A DNA stretch of 64,000 nucleotides, taken from contig JAUTDP010000002.1 of assembly GCA_033439795.1 (NCBI GenBank), positions 1,240,001-1,304,000 on the forward strand, written 5' to 3'. Position numbers and translations under genes: made by a program. Source of the DNA: Sordaria brevicollis (Eukaryota; Ascomycota; Sordariomycetes; Sordariales; Sordariaceae). Numbering within the stretch: the first letter of the stretch is position 1; each line of letters opens with the position of its first letter. Positions 25,395 through 37,184 of the stretch are shown piece by piece. Under the pieces are notes generated by a model. That model made no database searches, was not told the DNA's origin, and saw nothing but the letters and a program-made list of their open reading frames with translations.

Positions 25395-28300
25395 ATGACT
25401 GACCTCGACCTTCCTCCTGCAACCTAAAGTCTTGCCTTGACAGGGATTCTCCCTTCAACAACAATAATGCCTTTGCCATCCGCAAGGAAGTGCAAAACCT
25501 TCTACACCTGGCGCCTACCGATATTACCGGCTGCCAGAAGGTCCCCACCGGTTTCGCTCTTCGCCCCCGTACCGCCGAAATCCGTTAGAAGCTCTTCGAT
25601 AAGGCTAACGAAATCGGGTCCCGCTTTGGGTGCCTTAAGGTCGAGGACCCTAAGAAGTGGTATATTTACGTAGTCGAAAATATGCCTATAACGATACGTA
25701 TCGGTATCGTTCCTATTAATACGACCACTTCAATCCATAACGAAATTATTAACCAAACCTCTAAAACCCTTATATCCCTTCGCTATACCCAAGATTACGT
25801 TCCTAACTCCGTTTACGCCTCTTAATTAATTTCCTTCGAAACGCTAGTCTATAAACCTTTTTATCTATTCGATAAGAGTAATTTTACCCGCCTTATTTAT
25901 AAATACCGTTATATTTTCTAATACGATTTCTATTTCGATTAATATAATAATTAATTTTACCCCCGCTTTTTATAATATTACCGGTGCGGTTATATTAATT
26001 ACGGCGAATACTATAAACTTATTTAGTATATTAATTACCGGGGCCCTTTCGATTCCCGCTATTTCGATTACCCGATACGCTTTTATTATAAGAATAATAT
26101 TATTATCCGCCCCTTCCGCATTAACCGTTTTTTAATCCGTTAAAAAGGTTATAAATTTTTTTAAAAAGCTTATAAATAATCCGCCCCTAAAAATAATTAC
26201 GAGGAAAGCCCTTCTAATTCTTTTAATTTCCTTAATTATAAATTTACCCCTTCCGGCTTTAATAATTCCGAATTTTAATTTTCCGTCGACGATATTATAA
26301 TATTTATTAAAATTTAATTTAACGAAACCTCTTCTTTTAAATCCTCTTTCTATTACTCTACCCGCTATAAAACGCCTTTATAAAGGGCCGTTAATTTATA
26401 AATATAGATTGCGCCCCGTATAATTTAAATATTTTAAAATTATATATTTTTTAAATAAATATAATACGTATAAGAAATATATACTTTATTACCTTCTAAA
26501 TTATTAATAAAATTGGAACGGATATAATTTTAGTTTAGGAATTTAAGGTATAAGTATATAATAAGAGAATTAAGTTATTTAGGTATTACGCTTTTAATAT
26601 TTATACCCCTTATTGAAATTAAATAAACGAAGCGGTTATATATTTCTATATAGCGATTTATATCCAATAAGGATTATTAGCTATATATTATATTATTAGG
26701 GAAATACGAAACCTCTTTTAAATTTGGATAAAAGGAATTATTATTATTAATATATATTAATAGTTTAGCGATTATTCCGCCTTCGAATAATTAAATAAAT
26801 AGCGTCCCCCTCCGAAGATAATTATTATAAGAGATTTTAACGTTAAGTATTATTTATAATAATTTAGGGCAGAAATTTTAAAGGGTATAACGAGAATTGC
26901 AACTTACGTCGAAAAATATAGCTTGGACTTCTTTACTAAATTTAGTATTTTAATTTATAATTTTAGGAATATAATCGATTTTACCTTTACGAATATTTTA
27001 TTTTATTCTTCCTAAATTATTTATAAATAGAATTACGGTTTAAATTATTAGATTATCCTTATTAATATCCTTATTAACCGGGTAAAGCCCCTACGCCGCC
27101 GTTTTATCCTTCGGGAAAACTCCGAGGTAATTAAATTTTTTAGCGAGAATATTTCCTTCCTTATAAACTTTATCCTTATATTCCCTATAAGCGAAGTAAT
27201 AGAATAGGAATTCGACGATTTAGTTAAAGCTTTATATATAATCTTATAAAATGCTTTAAAATTTATTAATAAGCTAATTAAGCCCGAAAAAAATATTAAA
27301 TAATAGAATAAAACCTATTTACGCATTATATATCTTTTTTGCAATTATAAGTATAATAACCCGTCCCTTTACTTTTACCGGGTTAAAAAATTGCGCTAAG
27401 AGTTTAAAAAAGCCATTTAAGACGCTAAAAAGGATTTTATTAATAATATTATCGGATTAGCCAAAAATAATAAAAATATTTTCCGTATTATTGTATAATA
27501 TAAACCTAGGGATTAATTAAAAGCCTTATTCTTCGTTATAAATAGGGAAACGTTTATCGAACCGATTAAAAAAATTAAAGTACTTTATAAGGTTATTTTC
27601 GAACGGATTAACGAAGCGGATAATTTGGATACCGGTTAAACTTCTATTACCCCGGTACGTTAAATACTTTAGGAGACCGATATTTATATTAACGAAATTT
27701 ATAAAATTCTTTATAGTATTAATAATACCTTATTTAAAGCTAACGGTATTATAATACGGATATTAAAGGCCGCTTAAAAATCGATTAAAAAACCCGTATA
27801 CCATTTATATTAGGGTTATATATTTTTAAATTATTATTTTAAAATTTTCTAGAAGGTAAAAGTTATTATAATTTTTAAATTTAGAAGAGATAAATCGACG
27901 GTTAAAAGTTAGCGCCCAATTTCCTTCCTCTTTTATTTAAATAAAAGGATTAAGCGTTTAATTAGCTATAGAATAATATAATTTATAATTAAATATAGGG
28001 TATTTAACCTTTAATAAGTAGGAACTTTATTTAAGAGGTCCACTATTAATATTATCGGCTCTATTGCCTATAATATTAAAGACTTTCTAGAATACAGTTT
28101 ATTCGCCGCGTTAATTACCTTCGACGTAAAAAACGCTTTTAATACCATTTTAATTAATTATTTAATTTTACGCTTAAAGGAATAAAGTTAACCGGCCTAT
28201 ATAATCCGGTAAATAAAATTTTTTATATTAAAGAAAATAATTAATATCCGCTACTTTAGCATTATAACGCCGATAAAAAGCCTAAAGTATAGGCTTCTTT

Positions 28301-30470
28301 AAAAGTCCTTTACTTCGCTTATTCTTTACTTCCTTTATATCGAACCGGTATACTACTTTAATAACGAGGTTAAATATTTCGAATACGCTAACGATTATAC
28401 AATTTTAATTTTAAGCCTTACTTTAAAAGAAACGGCCCAATAAGCGTAGGAAAAGTTCAATCGTATAATTGAATAGGGTTCGGTTAACGCTATTAAATTT
28501 TCCTTAGAGAAAATAAAAATCTAATTCTTTTCGAAAAATTATATTATTACCCCCCCCCCCCTTTTATTTAATACGTAAAAGTAATAATAAAAGTTTAGCC
28601 AGCTATACACTAACTTAAGATCTAATTTTACAGTAAATTTAATTAAAAGAGCTATATCGAATACCGATTTGCATCGATTAAATAAATCGTACAATATATT
28701 AGCGGATTTAATAGGGTATATAAGGGCGCTCCGCCCGAATTTATAATTAAAGTTATAAAGGTTATTATTTTCCTTAAGGCCCTCTTTAATTCTAAAATTT
28801 AATGGCCCGGCTATAAAAAATATAATTAAATCCGTAAAAATAGGGAATTTCCTCTAATTAGTAACGGTTTAAATAATTAGATTAAAAAGATTTAAACGGT
28901 TATTAATTTAGTTATTAAATTAATACTTTTAATTTAGCGTATTATATACTTTATAATCCTTTATTACGAAATTAGCCTCCCCCTTATACCACTTTTCTTC
29001 GAAATTACCTACTACCGTTACGTTGTCCGCCTTTTATCCTTAAATTTAAATTATTTATTAATTTAACGAACGGAATAGGATAAGAGGATATTATAAAGCT
29101 TTCTTAAGAGGCTTACGACCCTATAAGCTATTTTTTAATTTACTTTACCTATTTCCTAACCTAGTCTTTAAATTCTAATTTATAATAGGATAATATATTT
29201 ATTCCCCGCTATATTTTTTAAAAAAAGGGCCATTATAAAATTCGAAGACTAGCTCCTTTAACTTTCCCTTTTAAAAATAATAATATATACTAATAGGTTT
29301 ATATTAATTAAATAAATCGGCGCTAAAAATTATATCGAAGATTTAAAAATAGACGACGAATTTAATAGCGAAATTATAAAATTCGGTTATATCGTTTTTA
29401 AAGGGAAAGAAAAATTCTATTATAATTTCGGATAATTCGAATAGGCGGAAATTTTCGACATAGAAATAGAAGGGGCTAAATACGGCTTTAAAATAATTAT
29501 AACGGCCTTCCCGCCCGGTTATACCGATTTTATTATAATTTATTTTAATAATATTTTAATAATTCGAAACTTCCGAAGTACGCCCTCTTTATTATTATAA
29601 TCGGTATTTAAAAAATTTTAGCGGATAACCCTATTTTATTATAATAAAGTAAAGGCGAAATAGGTCCCTAAATATATAAGAATTATTAATAACGAAATTA
29701 CTAACGAATTAGCGAAATTTAGGGCTATTAAAAGTAAAGTAATTAATTTTAGAATAACTACGCTAATTTATTTTAAATATATAATTAAAATAGAAGTACG
29801 ACGGGATTTCCGGACATAGTAGATTAAAAATACCCCCCCCTCTTATTAAGGCTTTAGCTTTATAATTTCGTTAAAACTTAACAAGGAATTTGAATTTAAT
29901 TATAGTACTTTATATTATTTTTTAGCCATAAAGTCCGGCTATAGCGATTTTAAAAATTATTATAAACGTTTCGAATACGAGGACGCGGTAATAAAGTATT
30001 ACTACAATAATTAAAAAACTTTATATTATATTTTCTATTATTATAAAAATTATATTATATCCCCTCTCCCTCCCGGAAAAGCTATTATATTTAGAAATTT
30101 AATATTAATATTAGGAATTTTTTAGAAACGCTTCGCGGCGAGGGTATAAACTTCGTATTTTTTTTCATAAATTTATATAAGGAGGGATATTCACTAAATT
30201 TTCTAATAATAGTACATAAACGGCGGAAGAATTGTAAATAGCTTTTCGGCGTTTTTAAAGGAGGAAAGGGTAATAATCGGTAAAGAAATTAACGGCGGTA
30301 TTAGCGTAATAGGGGATTAATTAAATTAAGAAGTATACCGGGTCTAATATAAGGAGAGGGTATTAGAAGCGCTTTCGGACGAAGGGGAAGAGGAAAAGGA
30401 GGATTCTAAAGAGGGGGAAAAAGAAGAGGATTTTAGGGAAGAGGGGTAATCGGGGGTAGGCAGCCCTCGG
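25395..30470 (+). mobile_element. LINE-2, RIPed non-LTR retrotransposon with RNase H
   Basis: Begins at an ATG (ATGACTGACCT, 25395) that also occurs in the fragment at 30718. The first ~240 nt are not RIPed and carry an ORF1-like frame (NNNNAFAIRKEVQNLLHLAP). Then RIP starts abruptly near 25640. A zinc-knuckle remnant lies near 25920-26040. The endonuclease region lies at about 26500-27050. Reverse transcriptase lies at about 27880-28440: RRPISFLFYLNKRI-like, TFDVKNAFNT, then SLILYFLYIEP and FEYANDYTIL for the catalytic box. RNase H lies at about 29310-29760 (IFDIEIEGAKYG, NNEITNELAKF). The terminal GHGDF-like block lies near 29930. Stops throughout. Confidence 0.8.
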
Positions 30471-30479
30471 TCTACGGTT

Positions 30480-30830
30480 TTTATTCTTACGGGAGCTTAA
30501 TTAAGATGCTGGGCCGCATTTACGCAATAGGCAGCACGTAACCTAGTAAGATCGTAAAATTATATAATTTGCCCTCAGGTTTTTCCAGGGCGCTACTATA
30601 TATAAATCCTCTCCTTACTTATATATATAGCTCTATAGATACGCTACTGTGGCACGTCTTATACCCTTCGGGAGGCGGAAGCAGACGTTAAAAATAACAA
30701 CAACAACAATAACAACCATGACTGACCTGCACCTTTTGAGGCCTTGACGCCTACATCCGAGATGACGTCTTGCCCATTCAACAACAGTGTGCTTGAGATT
30801 TCAACTTCCATTTTTCTACTTTAAACGCCT
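30480..30830 (+). repeat. Fragment resembling the LINE-2 leader
   Basis: AACAACAACAATAACAACC precedes ATGACTGACCTGCACCTT at 30718. The following GTCTTGCCCATTCAACAACA mirrors GTCTTGCC...TTCAACAACA after the ATG at 25395. It is not RIPed. It is most simply a second, short 5' remnant of the same LINE family lying just beyond the 3' end of LINE-2. No coding frame continues. Confidence 0.45.
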
Positions 30831-31318
30831 TCATCCATTATCATGATGAGTTCTCCTGTTCTAGTGGCGGATGTCCATTGTTCTCACGCCATAACGGCTC
30901 GTTGGTACCTGGTCGTGTTGGTAGTGGCCTGACAGGGAGTGATCCTCACAAAGAAGAGCTGGCGAGACGGCTGGTTGGCAAGAAATGTCCCCATATGGTC
31001 TCTGACAGTCTACACTTCGCCGGGCGAAAGTGACGAAGTTACGGAACTTTCTAGGGACGCTAAAAGATAGCATTTTGGACAACTGCTTTAATGATGTGAG
31101 ATTCGCAGGTTTGGGGATATGGGGGAAGGGATATAAGGCATCCGGTGGACTTTCAACTCCCGGACAAGGCACCCGGTTCAAGGCATCCCATTGTCCATAC
31201 TCGCTATCAAATTGGTCAACCGGTCGTTCTGGATCTGATCGAACCACCATACTTGTTTTCACCGGGCTACATCATCCACCTATCGTCATTTCGCCCTCTT
31301 CCGAGTTCCGATCCGGTC
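30831..31318. other. Upstream region of the 31319 gene
   Basis: Normal composition. Frames on both strands overlap here without coding signs. The reading frame of the next gene extends back to about 31145, but without an ATG. Confidence 0.45.
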
Positions 31319-31912
31319 ATGCCGGACCCCGTCAACGACGACCAAGAGCCTCAGGCCGAGGCCACAGACACACCAGACGTTCAAGCTACGCCGTCGATAC
31401 CACAGCCCGCTCAGGTCACGCCTATCAGTAGCGAAGCTCAACCGCGACGTGCAAATGCACTCCAGTACACCAACATGCTACGTCAACTGAGAAATCTGGA
31501 CAGCATCAAGGAAGCGGTCGACAAAAGCGACTGGACCTCTCAAGCAAAGACGGTCCTCAAAATTGTCATTGACGAGCACCGGAAGAAGGTCACAAAGGGA
31601 AGAGGTCTCAGGTCCACCACAAGGGATCCCCTCGACCATTCCCATCTCGAGACATGTTGCAGCGAGGACCAGGTTGATGAGTGGATCAAAGAAGATGAGG
31701 ACAGCGTGGAGCACTTTTGGATGATACAGAGGAAGGTAAATAATGCCCTTCTGCGTGAAGCTAGGGAACGAGCTAAGAAGGAGAGCAATGCTGCAAAAGA
31801 TGTAGTTGTGAGTTCCGTATCGGATGGGGCTGAACCAAAGGAGGTTGAGTGCTATCAAGATGAGGTACCAAGGGAAGATGGCGAAACAAAGGGGCATTTT
31901 GGCGCCTTCTGA
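31319..31912 (+). CDS. Hypothetical charged protein, 197 aa
   Basis: The first ATG of the open frame gives MPDPVNDDQEPQAEA. The N-terminal ~40 residues are acidic and Pro/Thr-rich. The rest is helical and charged, with KEAVDKSDWTSQAKTV at about 64-79 and VDEWIKEDEDSVEHFW at about 120-135. These two blocks resemble EKSDDWT and LWIREEERM in the next gene (32362), in the same order, so the two look like divergent tandem paralogues. No known domain, signal peptide or membrane segment. The 3' flank contains duplicated segment B. An upstream non-ATG extension of 58 codons is open but unlikely to be translated. Function unknown. Confidence 0.6.
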   Translation: MPDPVNDDQEPQAEATDTPDVQATPSIPQPAQVTPISSEAQPRRANALQYTNMLRQLRNLDSIKEAVDKSDWTSQAKTVLKIVIDEHRKKVTKGRGLRSTTRDPLDHSHLETCCSEDQVDEWIKEDEDSVEHFWMIQRKVNNALLREARERAKKESNAAKDVVVSSVSDGAEPKEVECYQDEVPREDGETKGHFGAF

Positions 31913-31949
31913 GCCGGACTGGATGAGCGGGATGGGACTAGTGTGTTGA

Positions 31950-32180
31950 GCAGATCAGGTGGAAAATACTGTGCAAAGTCGGAGCGGGCGGTTGGCGCTT
32001 TGGTATTGTGTTGGTAAGCTCGGTGTTGGTTGGAAAATCTGTTGGTTGCACATGGCAGTTGTCATTAACGCTGGTATACCCCTTTCTTTATCATATCCTC
32101 ACGTCAAGGTCGGCGGCTAGATAATCCGTTGAAGAGAATACGATACCATATCATCAGATCAAGAAGCAAGTTGGTAATAG
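31950..32180. repeat. Diverged duplicated segment, copy B
   Basis: Collinear, diverged copy of 22625-22850 lying between the genes at 31319 and 32362. Conserved order: ATCAGGT(A/G)GAAA, GCGGGCGGTTGG, a TTG-rich run, GTTGTCATT, CTTTCTTT, AGGTCGGCGGCT, AAGAAGCAA. Confidence 0.65.
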
Positions 32181-32361
32181 GGTCGTCGCCTTATGTGGAC
32201 ATATAAGACGTGGGTAGTACTGTGCTTCTACTCAATTCCTACCAACAATTGTCTTTTTTGCCATAGCTCCCCGTCGGTGTTCTGTCCAAACCATTTTCCC
32301 ACTCGAACAAGACAATCAGCAATCGGATTCTCTCATGCATCATCTGTTACAACCCTTCAAG

Positions 32362-32964
32362 ATGTCACAACCAACAGAGAACTCCACGTATGACCAGTCC
32401 CAACGCCCAAAAATCCCCACGCCGGAAGAGCTAGAGCAGGCAGCCCAAGAATCCCGAAAGTTAATCCCCGGAAAAAGGGCAAAGGGCACCTATCCCAACT
32501 TGCAGCATGCCCTGCAGAGAGTACGTGAAATAGGAGAAAAATCCGACGACTGGACGTTAAAGATGTATATATCAAGGTACATCAAGATGAGGAAAAGGAA
32601 ATACCAGTACAGGTATCGCATGCACAACGAGTTTCCCAAGGAAGACCCCAAGAAGGCCACCATAGACACTTTCCCCTACTGGCAAAGGCTTTGGCTATGG
32701 ATCCGCGAGGAAGAGCGCATGGCCAACGACTTGAGGAAGGAGCCTAAAAAGGCCAAAAGGGCATTGCTAGTGGCTATTGTTAGAGAGCAGCAGCATTGGG
32801 CCGAATTTGTACGAGCAGTGACGGACAAGAATGGGAAACTGCAGTTGAACAAGAAGGAGTGGCTGATGATGAAGTCACAACACAAGCCTGATGGACTGAT
32901 ACGGGGAGAGAACGCAGTAGTTGATGGGAACGGGGCTGGGGAAAAAAAGATCACCACTGGGTGA
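32362..32964 (+). CDS. Hypothetical basic protein, 200 aa (frame continues past TGA)
   Basis: Starts MSQPTENSTYDQSQ; a second in-frame ATG lies 27 nt upstream, but CAAGATGTCA matches the start context of the gene at 23905. The protein is Lys/Arg/Glu-rich with aromatic helices (RYIKMRKRKYQYRYRM at about 70-85, YWQRLWLWIREEERM at about 104-118, REQQHWAEFVRAV at about 138-150). No known domain. The stop TGA at 32962-32964 is followed in the same frame by 45 sense codons (EDTVEFLE...RLVDLWLAQIGLTEEEG...) to TAA at 33100-33102, which look like coding sequence. The annotated end may therefore be a recent nonsense mutation of a ~246-codon gene. Probable divergent paralogue of 31319. Function unknown. 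Confidence 0.6.
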   Translation: MSQPTENSTYDQSQRPKIPTPEELEQAAQESRKLIPGKRAKGTYPNLQHALQRVREIGEKSDDWTLKMYISRYIKMRKRKYQYRYRMHNEFPKEDPKKATIDTFPYWQRLWLWIREEERMANDLRKEPKKAKRALLVAIVREQQHWAEFVRAVTDKNGKLQLNKKEWLMMKSQHKPDGLIRGENAVVDGNGAGEKKITTG

Positions 32965-33102
32965 GAAGATACGGTCGAGTTTCTCGAATCTATGTCTCTG
33001 GAAAAGAAACGCCTGGTTGATCTCTGGCTTGCCCAAATCGGACTGACGGAGGAAGAGGGGAAGTCGATGTTGGAACGTTTTAGAGCTCTCGATAGTGACT
33101 AA

Positions 33103-33547
33103 GAACACAAATAGAAGAGGACGTGGGGGGTATCGGTGATGGTTAGAGAGTTTGAACGATGCATACAATGCGCTAAGCAGAATTCACTTGAAGGGGGACC
33201 CTTCTAGCATTGAGCACAGGTGGGGAAAGCTCGCGAAGTGCCTCGTGTATTGACCTCTTAATCATATTCCTCTACGTAAAAACCGTGAATTAACGACAGA
33301 AGATACTAAACCATCGCTGTCTCGACTCTCTAAAAGATAATAACGTATTTCATGTTATCTAACGCTGAGAAAAAAAGACAATAGAAAGAAAAGAAAGCCT
33401 CCAGCCAACGGCCCAACGCGACACGTCAACCAATCATTAGTAATCGTGTACCGAGGTATTGTAAAACTCCCAAAACTCCCTTTTACTCCAACATATCTTC
33501 GTTTTCGCTTCCCATATTATTAAACCCTGCTGCTGGAGAACGGATTA
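33103..33547. other. Convergent intergenic region
   Basis: Non-coding. It holds the presumed 3' UTRs of the plus-strand gene on the left and the minus-strand Ca2+-ATPase gene on the right. No distinct element seen. Confidence 0.5.
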
Positions 33548-36500
33548 CTAGGTCCAACTCTTCCCCAACCTCGAACTATGCACCCTCGCTCTCTGGCCTC
33601 TCAGCCCCGTGTGTACTCTACCAGGCGGCGGCGGGGGCCTATCCTTCGCCGAAGCCTGCTTCTCCGGATCTGTCTCCTCATTCTGCTTACGCTTGAAGAT
33701 CTTCGGCTTCGGGATCTTGGGAATAGGGATTTTCTTACGCGGCACGATAGCCTCAGCCCAGCGATCAGGGAACTTTCGGATCAGAGCACCCCAGGGAATG
33801 GAAATGGCACCGAGCCCGATAGACATGCCCCATTCCTTGCCGTTCAGACGAGTAATCTTGAAGGCTTCCCCGCCGACAAAGATGATGAGGATCTGGCCGC
33901 CAATCATGATGGCGTTGATGATCCAGAAGAAGTAGTTCCGTGTGATTCCCTCGAAGATGTTGAGTCTGTTGTCGAGACGGCGGTTGTTCAACTCGTTGAA
34001 GATCTGTAGCCAGACGAAGGTGTTGAAGACGAAAGTGCTGTGACGCTTGGCTTCGGTGGCGTCCGACATGTTATAGCCAAGAAGAGAGTGGGCGCCAAAG
34101 TAAAGGCAGAGAGTAATGGCCAGCTGGGCAACGGCCTGTCCGATAATCGTCTTCCACATTCTAGTTGTGATTAAAGGCGCGGATTTACGGTCTGGCTTGC
34201 GGTCGAGAACGGTGTGAGAAGGAGGATCGGTCGCCAAGGCGAGGGCTGCGAAGGTGTCCATGATCAGGTTCACCCAGAGCAGTTGAACTGCATTCAAGAC
34301 AGACTTCTCTTCGTCGCTCGAAACGGCCGAGATAAAGGTCAAAGCGACAGCCGTGATGTTGACGGTAAGTTGAAACTGTTCAGATCCGGTTAGTTGATGC
34401 ATCATTCAGGAAGAAAATCACCGTACTTACCTGCAAGAACTTCTTGACAGCATCATTGACCGCACGACCCCAGCTAATACCCTTGACAATAGAGGCAAAG
34501 TTATCATCCATCAGGATAATGGAAGCAGCCTCCTTTGCAACTTCCGTGCCAGCAATGCCCATGGCAAAGCCAATATCCGCCATTTTGAGAGCTGGCGCGT
34601 CGTTGGTTCCATCGCCAGTGACCGCCACTGTCTCACCCAGCTCCTTGAGAGTATGCACAAGAATTCTCTTGTCTTCAGGGCTCGAGCGAGCAAGAACCTG
34701 CAAATGCGGCACAACTTCCTTGAGCTTATCTTCGGAAAGTTTGCGGAAATCAGGACCCTCCATGGCGATTCCACCCTCCTCGGGCTTGTAGATACCACAC
34801 TCTTTTGCAATTGCCTTTCCGGTCAAGATGTTGTCGCCCGTGACCATACGAACAAACACGCCAGCACGATTACAGTCCTTGATGGCATCGATGACCTGCG
34901 GACGAAGGGGGTCCTTGATGCCAAAGATGGCTACGAGCGTCATGTCTTTGTGAACCTTGTCAAATTTGGCTGCTGTCAGCTCTTCCAGCCCCTCGAGCTC
35001 CGGAGGCGGCCAGCTGTCGAAGTCGCGATACGAAGAGCCAATAGTGCGAAGAGTTTGGCCGGCATATGAGGAGATTGTGTGCAAGAACATCTTGCGATCC
35101 GCATCAGTAAGCTCGACGGTGCTCAACTCGTCCTCGTTCGGGTTCGCAATAACCGTGTTGCACTGCTTTAGGAGAATCTCGGAGGCACCCTTGACGTATG
35201 TGCGAAACTTTCCATTAGGAAGTTTGACGACGGTAGCCATCAACTTGTACTTCGAATCGAAGGGAACGACCTGGACCACATCAGCATTCTTGCGCTCCTC
35301 CTCCACTGGCGCAGCCCCGAGATTATCACGGCAGAACGTAAGCAGAGCCACCTCAGTTTTCGAACCGATAAACGTCTTCTCTCCATCCTCATCGCCCTCA
35401 AACGCGGTTGAGTTGACGGCATTGGCCTGATTAAGAAGCTTCTTGGTTGTCTGGCTGAGTTCCTTGGTGAAATCTGCGACAGGCATGTTGGGAACAATAT
35501 TTTCCATCTCGACCTCGGTGCTGTTCTTCTCCTTCTCAGAGTCAGGTTCCTCCAGCGGTTTATCCGTGCCACCAAAGCTGAGGCTCTTGCCGAGAGTGGT
35601 GGCAACCACCGTCATTTTGTTTTGAGTTAGGGTTCCAGTCTTGTCGGAACATACCGTTGTCGCGTTACCCATGGTTTCACAGGCCTTAAGAACGCGAACA
35701 AGATTGTTGTCCTTCATCATTCGAGTGGTAGCAAAAGCGAGGGCCAGCGTAACTGCCAGAGGAAGACCCTCTGGAACAGCGACTACGACGACAGTTACGG
35801 AGGTGATAAAAAGGCGCAAAAAGGTCTGCCCCTTTTGGTCCGCCGAGTCGTGGTTGTGTGGCAACTGGACACAGAACTTGATGAACAAGACGATAAAGAG
35901 GATAAGCGCTGCGCCACCACCAAACTTGGCGATCCAATCGGCTAGAGTGTTGAGCTTCTTCTGCAACGGGGTGTCTTCCTGCTCAGTTTGCATGGCCATG
36001 GAAATTTGACCATAGCTCGAATAAACACCCACAGCGGTCACGAGAAAGGTGCCGGTTCCTTCGTTAACTTTGCTGCCAGAAATGATGAACGGATCAAGCT
36101 TGTGAATGTCCTCTCTAGGAGGCTTTCCATCGGCTACATCCTTCAGTGCAGCAAATACTTCGTCGGCGCTGGTCTTCTTCAACAAATCGGACTCGCCCGT
36201 GGCGGAAGATTCGTCGCATTTGACTCCGTGGCCGTTGATGAAAATGCCGTCGACTGGAATAAGATCGCCTGCAAACAGATGCATTACGTCGCCCACCATA
36301 ACGTCGAAGACGGAAATCTCGACGGACTTTCCCGAACGAATAACCTTGACGGTGCGGTCGTTGTGTTTCTTGTTGAGCTGGTTGAACTGCCTCTCCATCT
36401 GCCAATCATTGAGTGTGCCGACCAGCACTACAATGATGATAGCCACCATGATAGCAACGCCCTCGACCCATTCCACCTTTGGTTGGCCTGGTTCATGTTT

Positions 36501-37184
36501 GACGCCGAAGGTCTGGTATAGACCCAGTCCCAAGGAGACAATAGCAGCAATGGTAAGCAGGATTAGAACCTTGTCGTTGTACGTAGTCCAGGCTAGCTGT
36601 AGGAGTGTCTTGCTCTTCTTCTCGGGTAATCGGTTTTCTCTGTAGACGCGGCGGCGATCCGCGTAGCTGCTCCCGGCCTTGTGGTCGAGAGGAAGTGGCT
36701 CGGGGATGGAAGCATCGTGCCTGCCTGAAGCAAAAGGCTCCTTGTCGCCATGCTGGCCGTACTGCGGGGTTCCTTGGGGAGCGACATCCTTGAAGGAGAC
36801 GGTTCCTGGGACATTCTTCTCGTCGGCGCTGAGACCGGTGTCACGATTCGTTTGCAGTCCTTTCTCCAGTCCTGCCAGACCTCCTAGAGCGTAGAAAGCA
36901 TCGAGGCTTTTGGGGTTAAGCAATTTTGCAAGGTGACCCGGTGTATAGGCGAACGGGTTCTTTTCGATTTTGAACAATCCTTCCTTGCCGGGATCCGCAG
37001 TTAAGGCGTCATTGACGTTTAGCTTGAAGCCTTTTTTGGGCTGTCGCAAAGGTAACGATGGTTAGCCCCCAATGTGACGCGAAGTTGATGTTGCCTCAGG
37101 ACGGGAGGGTGTGCGAATGGACGCGTTAGGAGGTAAACAAACGGGACGTACCTGGTTGCCCTGCGGCGGCTCGTGGTCCGCCAT
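33548..37184 (-). CDS. PMC1: P-type IIB Ca2+-transporting ATPase (PMC1/PMCA type)
   Basis: Three exons: 37184-37152, 37040-34431 and 34375-33548 (introns 111 and 55 nt), total 1156 aa, starting MADHEPPQGNQ. It pumps Ca2+ out of the cytosol, in fungi usually into the vacuole or across the plasma membrane, using ATP. All P-type landmarks are present: TGES near residue 292, PEGLPLAV near 434, the phosphorylated Asp in DKTGTLTQNK near 477, KGASE near 626, MVTGDN near 744 and TGDGTNDAPAL near 819. Ten membrane segments are expected, with WVNLIMDTFAALALATDPP in the C-terminal set. The short N-terminus and Arg/Lys-rich C-tail (GLRGQRARVHSSRLG) lack an obvious calmodulin site. Length resembles the shorter of the two Neurospora PMC1 homologues (NCA-3), but the exact orthologue is not decided. 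The gene is intact. Confidence 0.96.

Noticed and set aside
32962..32985. GTGAGA at the TGA stop as an intron donor
   Set aside because: The only nearby in-phase acceptor would give an intron of about 20 nt, too short for fungal splicing.
33578..36900. Several plus-strand frames over the Ca2+-ATPase gene
   Set aside because: Shadows of a strongly conserved minus-strand P-type ATPase; no independent motifs.
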